A DNA stretch of 64,000 nt from Rhizopus sp. PT2906. Its lineage: Eukaryota; Mucoromycota; Mucoromycetes; Mucorales; Rhizopodaceae. The stretch lies in NCBI GenBank assembly GCA_025529335.1, contig JAMYHX010000173.1:1-64000 (forward strand). The letters are read 5' to 3'. This document shows, in pieces, positions 58,001 to 64,000 of this stretch. Position 1 is the stretch's first letter. Every line of letters begins with the position of its first letter. The notes beneath the pieces are model-generated. The model saw nothing but the letters and a program-made list of their open reading frames with translations, searched no databases and had not been told where the DNA came from. The translations under genes and the position numbers were made by a program.

Positions 58001-59297
58001 ATGTCTTTTATTGACTTGTGTAAGTTGTAATAAAAATTTAATAAATAATCCATAGTTCAAGCTAACGAAAATAATAAAAAACAAGCAAAACCTAGATATT
58101 CCCAATCTACTTATTGGGGAAGATTAAGACATTTTATTGATATCACAGATCCAAGGTTGGATGATTTAAAGATTTCTTGGTGTTTATTAACATCTTGTAA
58201 GGACCCTTCTTGTTTCGCGTAAAGAACTCGAACGATGTAAACAGTTGTTGGAAAATAAAAGTGAACATGCTTACACTGACCCTGAGAAACTCTGGAGAGC
58301 CAAGAAAAGTAAGATATATCTTAAACAGGGGAAAACCATGAGCTGAACTCTTTAGAAAAGTTGTCGATTCAACTATTCATCCAGATACTGGTGAACCTGT
58401 ATTTTTACCATTTAGAATGTCAAGCTTTGTACCAACAAACATGATCCTTGTCGCTGGTATGTTGTTGCCTAATCCAAGTGTAAGTTTCTCTTTTTTTTTT
58501 TTTTCTTGGTCTGACAATTTCAATCTTAGATTAAAAGTATCATCTTTTGGCAATGGGCCAATCAAAGCGTTAATGTCGCGTTCAATTCAGCCAACGCAAA
58601 CAAGACTACGCCTATGAGTATAAAGGAAACAGGAAGTAAAGATAATACAGTCTGCCTATTTCTCAAATAATTCATTCCTTTTTTTTTTTTCACAGTTGCT
58701 TATGCCTCTGCCGTGACAACTTCCTGTGCGATTGCTGTTGGATTAAACCAAGCTGTACCACGTCTCAACTTATCTCCGTCTTTCAAGTCTTTATGCATGA
58801 AGCTAGTTCCATTTACTGCTGTTGCTGCTGCTGGTACTGTGAATGTCTTTTTAATGCGAGGCAAAGAGATTAGAGATGGTATTGATGTGTTTACAAAAGA
58901 TGGTGACAAGGTTGGTAAATCCAAAAAGGCTGGTGTGTCTGCCGTTTCACAGGTTGCCATCTCTCGTGTGCTCACGAATGCACCTGTGCTTATCATACCA
59001 CCTCTTTTACTGGGTCGTATTCAAAAAACAGAATTTATTAAAGCACGTCCACATTGGGTCACTCCTATTAACTTTGGTAAGTTGTATATAGAAAAAAGAA
59101 GGATATTGTCTTTAACATTTTTTTTAAAAAAAAAAGGATTGATCGCATTGTCATTAATGACAGCTCTTCCTGCAGCAATAGCCGTATTTCCTCAGACTGG
59201 GGAATTAGATACCTCTTCTATGGAAAAAGAATTTCAGAGTTTAAAAGACAAGGATGGTCAACCGATCCGTCAGCTATACTTTAACAAGGGTCTTTAG
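58001..59297 (+). CDS. Sideroflexin (mitochondrial serine/amino-acid carrier)
   Basis: Inner-membrane transporter of the SFXN/Fsf1 family (SFXN1 moves serine for one-carbon metabolism). About seven exons. MSFIDLFQANENNKKQAKPR, then the N-terminal motif YWGRLRHFIDITDPR joined to TLLVSRKELERCKQLLENKS. AKKIVDSTIHPDTGEPVFLP, MSSFVPTNMILVAGMLLPNP, and the family signature FWQWANQSVNVAFNSANANK follow. Then come AYASAVTTSCAIAVGLNQAV and PRLNLSPSFKSLCMKLVPFT, with several hydrophobic segments, and the end IRQLYFNKGL. The first intron (after Leu6) is only 36 nt. The second has the donor GTTGGA. Both are GT-AG and required to keep the frame. Confidence 0.9.
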
Positions 59298-59757
59298 ATT
59301 TAAATGTTTTGATTTTGCTATTGTTTGATAGAAAAGATACTGTGATGATCAAACTTTCTTTTTAGAATAAAAGAAAATTATATTCATTTTGCTTCAATTG
59401 TGTGGTTGTATTGAGTATTATATTAATGAAAAAGTGCCTTTGGTCTATGATTGTTCAAGCTTCTAACTTTATAAAAACCAATACTAACCAAGCCACAGTT
59501 TTGTTGCGTATTTATTGCTTGGCTGAGGGGAGCATAAAGGTTCTTCATGATGACCTTACTGCACAAGAGATGCTCTAGGATACACAAGATGCAAATCTTT
59601 TAACATCCGCTATTCACTCTTATTCTTACACGTTTTCTGTTACTCTGTACAAACGTCAAAAAAGGGTAACCATTAAAAAAAGTTTTTTTTTGTTTTTTTT
59701 TTTTTTGTTTTCTTTTTCCTTTACTTTCTTTTTTCAAAAAGTGTAAATAATACAAAT
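59298..59757. other. Spacer, no gene seen
   Basis: 460 bp: the sideroflexin 3' flank, then a T-rich tract (about 59678-59730) before the aminotransferase start. No gene. Confidence 0.6.
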
Positions 59758-61053
59758 ATGCTTGCTGCAGTGTGGGACGCAAAGACACAAACATTTCATG
59801 GTGGACAAGAACATCGATTTATCAAAAACTTTGTTGAAGATTTTAGTGTTACTACAAACTACCTTGGTACGCCCAAAAAAGCATTAGAGGCTGCCAAAGA
59901 AGCTGTAAATATATACATATTACATAATCAAAACAAAAGGAATATTGTACTTATTGGGATTGTTTAGATAAATGATATTCATCATTATCCTGCAGCTAAT
60001 CAAGAGCCAGCGAAAACATGTTTGGCCAAGTTTCTTTGGGGGAATGATTATGCTCAACATCATCCTAGATTACTCATGGGAAATGGTGCCTCAGAATTAA
60101 TCGATTTGGTTGTTAGAAAGGCTCTTTTGTCCGCTATGCAAAGAGGAGTCACTCAGCCTACCTGGAAAGGTAGCCCCTGGGATGTTCAGGTACAATGAAA
60201 AAAAAAATAATAATGAGAATTCGGTCGTGCTTACCTATTTTACAGTACAGAGAATACCAACGTAGTGCAGAAACAAATGGTTTCAAGATCTTGGACCCAT
60301 CAAGTCCCGAGCGTGCTGACATGCTGTGTATTGTAAATCCATGCAACCCTACAGGCGACTATTTCTCTGTTGAACCTTTAAAAGAATGGATCAAAAATAA
60401 TGTCAAACAAGGAGGATGTGTCATTGTTGGTAAGCCAGTGAATGTATGTTCCCTAGCGTGAACATATTCTTATACACTACAATATAGATGAATCCATGCA
60501 GCCCTGGCATTCTTCTGAATTCAGATCAGATTCACTGATCTCACAACATGACTATGCAAAGGATATGTGGACAAATGAACAAGTGTCTGTTCATGTGATG
60601 CACTCTTGGACCAAGATCTGGTCCTGCACAGGTCTCCGAGTTGGCTCCGTGATCTGTCCTACAGCAGAGCACTGTGAGGCATTACGTAAAATACAAGTTC
60701 CTTGGTCAGTGAATGGACCAGCACTCAAATTTGTGGAAGCAGTGGTTAACGATATAGACTACTTGAACGAAACATGGGAAAATACAGGTCGCTTGAGAGC
60801 ATATTTAATAGACCAGCTCTCACAATTAGATGCTGCAAAGGATTGGGTCTATCATGGTAAATCATTCTTAAGTTGGGTTTGGATCGACATGAGATCTGCT
60901 GAACTTGCATCAAAAGCAGTAGACTTGGCACGTGATGCTGGTGTGCCAGTTCGTAGTGGCAAACCAGGATATGGATGTGATGCATTTGTTAGAGTGGCGG
61001 TTCGTAAAGAAGACGCTGTTCAAGTGCTTGTAAATGCTTGGAAATTCCTTTAA
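59758..61053 (+). CDS. PLP-dependent aminotransferase, HisC/CobD-like
   Basis: Class I/II fold. Four exons, the first 59758-about 59903 (MLAAVWDAKTQTFHGGQEHR). Features: LLMGNGASELIDLVVRKALL at the cofactor-binding start; NPCNPTGDYF, the Asn-Pro-x-Asn-Pro-Thr-Gly cofactor-pocket motif; DESMQPWH with the Asp that contacts the PLP ring; and HSWTKIWSCTGLRVGSVIC, the Schiff-base Lys signature (SxTKxxxxxGLRxG). The C-terminal domain ends in DAFVRVAVRKEDAVQVLVNA. The family includes histidinol-phosphate aminotransferases and CobD-type decarboxylases; substrate cannot be told from sequence. No cobalamin genes are nearby, so a histidinol-phosphate or aromatic role is more likely than cobalamin. Confident fold, uncertain substrate. 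Confidence 0.85.
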
Positions 61054-61315
61054 TTATAAAAAAGTAACATGTGTATAATTTAATAAAACCAATCAAAAAA
61101 GCCTATTTGGCATTCACATTAACCTTTTTTCACAGTTATTTAAGGAGGTACGTCTTTATGAAGGGGAATAAGGAATGATAATGGTCAGGGTATATCACGG
61201 CATACTTTATAAAACAGAAATCGTGCGCTTAAACAATCATTGGGCAACACCTTTTCTATATATAAAGAGATACCCTGACATTTTTCTGTTTTCTTTTTTT
61301 TTTTCTTTATAAAAT

Positions 61316-61849
61316 ATGCGTTCTTTATCTATTGTTATCCTCATCGCGACTTTATGCTCTCTTTCTAGTGTCTCAGCTGCTCCTTCACATAATTCCATTG
61401 GGAATGGACGACAAAGTTCCAGGAGAATCAAACGGTTTTGGGGATTAGGTACATATTACGAAGTAGGATCAGGTTCATGTGGGGAATATGACAACGATTC
61501 CGAACTAGTGGTTGCTTTAAACAGAGATCAAATGGCAAATGGTAAACTACAGTTGTAGAAATTCCTGGATCATGTTTCATTAAAAGTAACTCATAGGTCC
61601 GAATCCAAATACAAACCCACACTGTAACCACATGGTCTTCATCTCTGGTGACAACGGAAGCACTACAGCAAGAATTGTGGATACTTGTCCATCTTGTCCA
61701 TCAGGAACATTAGATATGTCACCTTCAGGTAAATAGCAGCAGTAGAGTGCAAAAGCCAAGTACACATAATAACTTGTTTTGTAGTCTTTGAAAGGGTATG
61801 CGGATCTTTGGCAAATGGTGTCTGTACTATTCACTGGAACTTTATCTGA
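61316..61849 (+). CDS. Secreted double-psi beta-barrel (RlpA/expansin-like) protein
   Basis: Three exons: 61316-61541, 61597-61728 and 61785-61849. A signal peptide (MRSLSIVILIATLCSLSSVS, then AAPSH) is followed by a short propeptide ending in the dibasic IKR, a likely Kex2 cleavage site. The mature part reads FWGLGTYYEVGSGSCGEYDN, then DSELVVALNRDQMANG, CNHMVFISGDNGSTTARIVD, TCPSCPSGTLDMSPSVFERV and CGSLANGVCTIHWNFI. The GTYY/GSCG start and DTCPSC core are the hallmarks of small fungal DPBB proteins (barwin/RlpA/expansin-like) active at walls. The second catalytic residue of lytic members is not clear. A role in wall remodelling or as an effector-like protein is inference. Confidence 0.85.
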
Positions 61850-63606
61850 TACTTCATAATTTTTCATTCATTCACTACGTTTCATCTCGCATAGTCATCA
61901 CTTGTCATCATTAAACTCTTCTGCTAGCTTATTATTATACATAAAATTTTAGTGCATACTTTTCTTTGTTTTCCCTTATATTTCTGCTGTCTCTGCGCTT
62001 TTTCTGAACAAAAGCTCGCAAAAGAATGAAGGGTAGAAAGAGGATATTCTAACCCTTGGCAGTAGTCCGCTATAGCTACTATTACCACTATTATAAATGA
62101 AGCATTGATGCAAAAATAGTCTCGAGAAGCTTACTTTGTTCAAAGCATTGTTACTGACTATATGCACAAAACACAACAAAAGGTCGTTTAATGTTAATGG
62201 TGACATGTTTAGCCTGTAATATTGTGTTGTGTTTAGTCTTCTTCCTTTAAAGAAAACAGCAGTAAACATGGATGGTTTTCTTTCCTTACTGCCCTTTTTT
62301 TTTATTTTTCTTATAAATCAAAAGAATTCTGTCAGCTATTCTCTGGCAACATATATTCACAACCCTATAGTGAACGCATGGTAATAGTTTAAAATTCTGT
62401 GCTAGTCATGTTTCAGCCAAAAGTTTCGTCTTGGCCCTATACGGCATAAAAAAGGGACGAATAAATACATGCCATATAGGGCTTCACCTGATACTACTCG
62501 AATATTCTCGCATTCTTTTATGCGAGATATACACGTATCTGCCTATATATGCATTCAACAGCAGATTATGTCCCGACAAGCTTTCAGGAATGAAACGGTG
62601 TTCAGAAAAAGATTTTCATTGCATATGAAAAGGGAAGAAAGACATAGTTAAACAAGGATCTTTTATTATTATTAATGTAGGTCGAAGAAGGTGACGCTCA
62701 TGGGAAGCTTTTTTTCACATAAACTTGAAACATGTTGATAAAGTTTAAGCTTGTCAGAGGTGAAAAAAGGAAAACCGGTCATAATATGTTGTCCTTATTT
62801 GTTAATGTACTGCTGAAGCCAGTATTTGTCAAGATATAAATCATAGGAAATATGTGATAATAATCATCTGATAAAAATCACAACTTTTGAGCTTGTTTAT
62901 GTGTATATCAAAAGGAAGGAAGGGGACCTATGCCGTTCCGTATTATGAAATACAAAGAGTACAATATGGCTTAGCTAATATCATATTCTGATATACACAT
63001 AGTCATTTATGTATGTTGATTGCTTGTGCATAAAATAAAAAAAGAAAAAAAGTAAGTTTATGGATCTTCCTTTCACAAATAAAGTTTATAACAAAACAGT
63101 TGTTTATTTATTGTGTCGGCTTGGAACCAAATTTGGAACCCAACAAAAACAACAACAAATAGGAGTGGTGACACAGCAGCACAACAAAATAACAATTAGC
63201 CAAAAGCAAACATTTCGCCCAAAAGATGTACCTGAGCATAATCTCTTTACGTAATTTATTTACATTATGTCTCTGCTTTAGATCAAGTATAGACGATACA
63301 TATTAAAATAAAGGTCATTCCGTAAAGGATACATAACTTTAGTTGTTTTTTTTTTCTACAAAGAAAGTTATTATGATTGTATACATCTGGTGTAACAGCT
63401 GCTGATGCTCATCAATTGTCTCAATTTGGGGAGGCACAAGAGAGGGTGATGGAACAAGCTTGTTTAATCTGTTTTAAATGTGTCGGACAGAAGCCCTAAT
63501 GAGCTTATAAAAGCCCACTTGATTTTCTCTTTCTCTTTCTTTCTTTTTTACTTTTTTTTTTTCTTTTACTTCTTCAATACATCACTTCTCTTTTCCTACA
63601 CTTAAT
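61850..63606. other. Long spacer, no gene seen
   Basis: About 1.75 kb. It contains a near-perfect 14-bp inverted repeat at 62434-62482, T-rich tracts and short chance frames, including a plus-strand frame at 63060-63254 with a Gln run that does not resemble a gene. The 3' end carries the pyrimidine-rich promoter of the CCCH gene (63515-63600). Confidence 0.5.
62434..62482. repeat. Imperfect inverted repeat, 14-bp arms
   Basis: GCCCTATACGGCAT (62434-62447) and ATGCCATATAGGGC (62469-62482) are reverse complements apart from one base, 21 nt apart. Could be a transposon end, a hairpin terminator or a binding site. No gene touches it. Confidence 0.6.
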
Positions 63607-64000
63607 ATGCTTGATGAAAGACAAGTCAGACTATACAAAACTGAAATGTGCCGTAACTGGCAAGAAATAGGTTCATGCAGGTAATATATCTTTTTATTCA
63701 CTTACTATCATCACTCTAATACGCGCCTCTTTTTAGATATGGACATAAATGTCGATTTGCTCATGGTGAGCAAGAACGTAGACATGTTCAACGCTCTCCT
63801 AAATATAAGACGCAGATTTGCAAGACTTTCCATCTAACAGGGACCTGTTTATATGGCGTACGATGTGTATTTATTCACGATGAACACCAAGATAGTACAA
63901 ACAGGCTGAATGCTCTGGCCACACCGTTCGTGTTTCATAATGAAAAAATGAATATGCCCTCAGATTTTATGTGGTTTACACCTCTTCCTTTCGACCGTAG
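63607..64000 (+). CDS. CCCH zinc-finger protein, Tis11/tristetraprolin-like (partial)
   Basis: Start MLDERQVRLYKTEMCRNWQE, 5' end complete; cut by the window edge. A first exon to about 63681 joins the next at about 63737 through a short intron (CR then YGHKC). Two tandem CCCH fingers are seen: CRNWQEIGSCRYGHKCRFAH (C-x8-C-x5-C-x3-H) and CKTFHLTGTCLYGVRCVFIH. Each is preceded by a YKT lead (LYKTEM, KYKTQI), the signature of the tristetraprolin/Tis11 family. These bind AU-rich mRNA elements and promote decay. In yeast, Cth1/Cth2 do this under iron shortage; that link is not shown here. Confidence 0.85.

Noticed and set aside
63060..63254. Plus-strand 64-codon frame with a Gln run
   Set aside because: Short, without recognisable promoter, splice context or homology; sits in gene-free AT-rich DNA.

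Overview
The window is nuclear DNA of a fungus, most likely an early-diverging Mucoromycota species of the Mucorales type. It is AT-rich and gene-dense. Genes are split by many short GT-AG introns (mostly about 36-80 nt), glutamine and asparagine codon runs are common, and microsatellites fill spacers and introns. The gene set fits a filamentous fungus: a Chs4/Skt5-like chitin synthase activator, a Bem2-like RhoGAP, a urease accessory protein and a fungal-type PRPP synthetase. It also carries relics of element families common in this lineage (Fanzor/TnpB-like, Tc1/mariner-like, Ndc10/Crypton-like). No tRNA, rRNA or CRISPR array was recognised.

Layout: 1-4.3 kb is gene-poor and holds a decayed Ndc10/Crypton-like recombinase. 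4.3-12.6 kb: SANT-like protein, a ten-exon aldehyde dehydrogenase, a small membrane protein, an AIG1/FAR-17a hydrolase and a SWIRM protein. 12.9-19.6 kb: one very large Bem2-like RasGEF/PH/RhoGAP gene. 20-25.5 kb: PRPP synthetase, decayed ORFs, the chitin synthase activator and ribosomal protein eL13. 26-32.7 kb: an unknown Ser-rich protein, a JMJD4-like JmjC hydroxylase and UreD (convergent), and an F-box protein. 32.9-36 kb is the most unusual part. The spliceosomal gene DIM1, which appears to contain a 3-nt microexon, is followed by a Tc1/mariner relic, a 5'-truncated gene fragment and a decayed Fanzor (eukaryotic TnpB-type RNA-guided nuclease). 36-42.3 kb: a coiled-coil protein, a RasGEF, a membrane-anchored ubiquitin protease and RNA polymerase subunit Rpb12. 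42.4-47.1 kb: eIF2B-beta, Lsm7, ribosomal proteins eS12 and eS7. 47.5-57.9 kb: Vps54, a Bye1-like PHD/TFIIS/SPOC protein, a PH-domain protein and a Med15-like mediator subunit. 58-64 kb: sideroflexin, a PLP aminotransferase, a secreted double-psi beta-barrel protein and a CCCH zinc-finger protein cut by the window edge.

There are no operons. Several functional themes recur by chance of position: gene expression (Rpb12, Med15, Bye1-like, Dim1, Lsm7, eIF2B-beta, three ribosomal proteins, JMJD4) and polarity/wall signalling (Bem2-like, RasGEF, Chs4-like). All gene models were spliced by hand from reading frames and splice consensus. The DIM1 and PRPP synthetase models close exactly in frame; others carry approximate intron borders.
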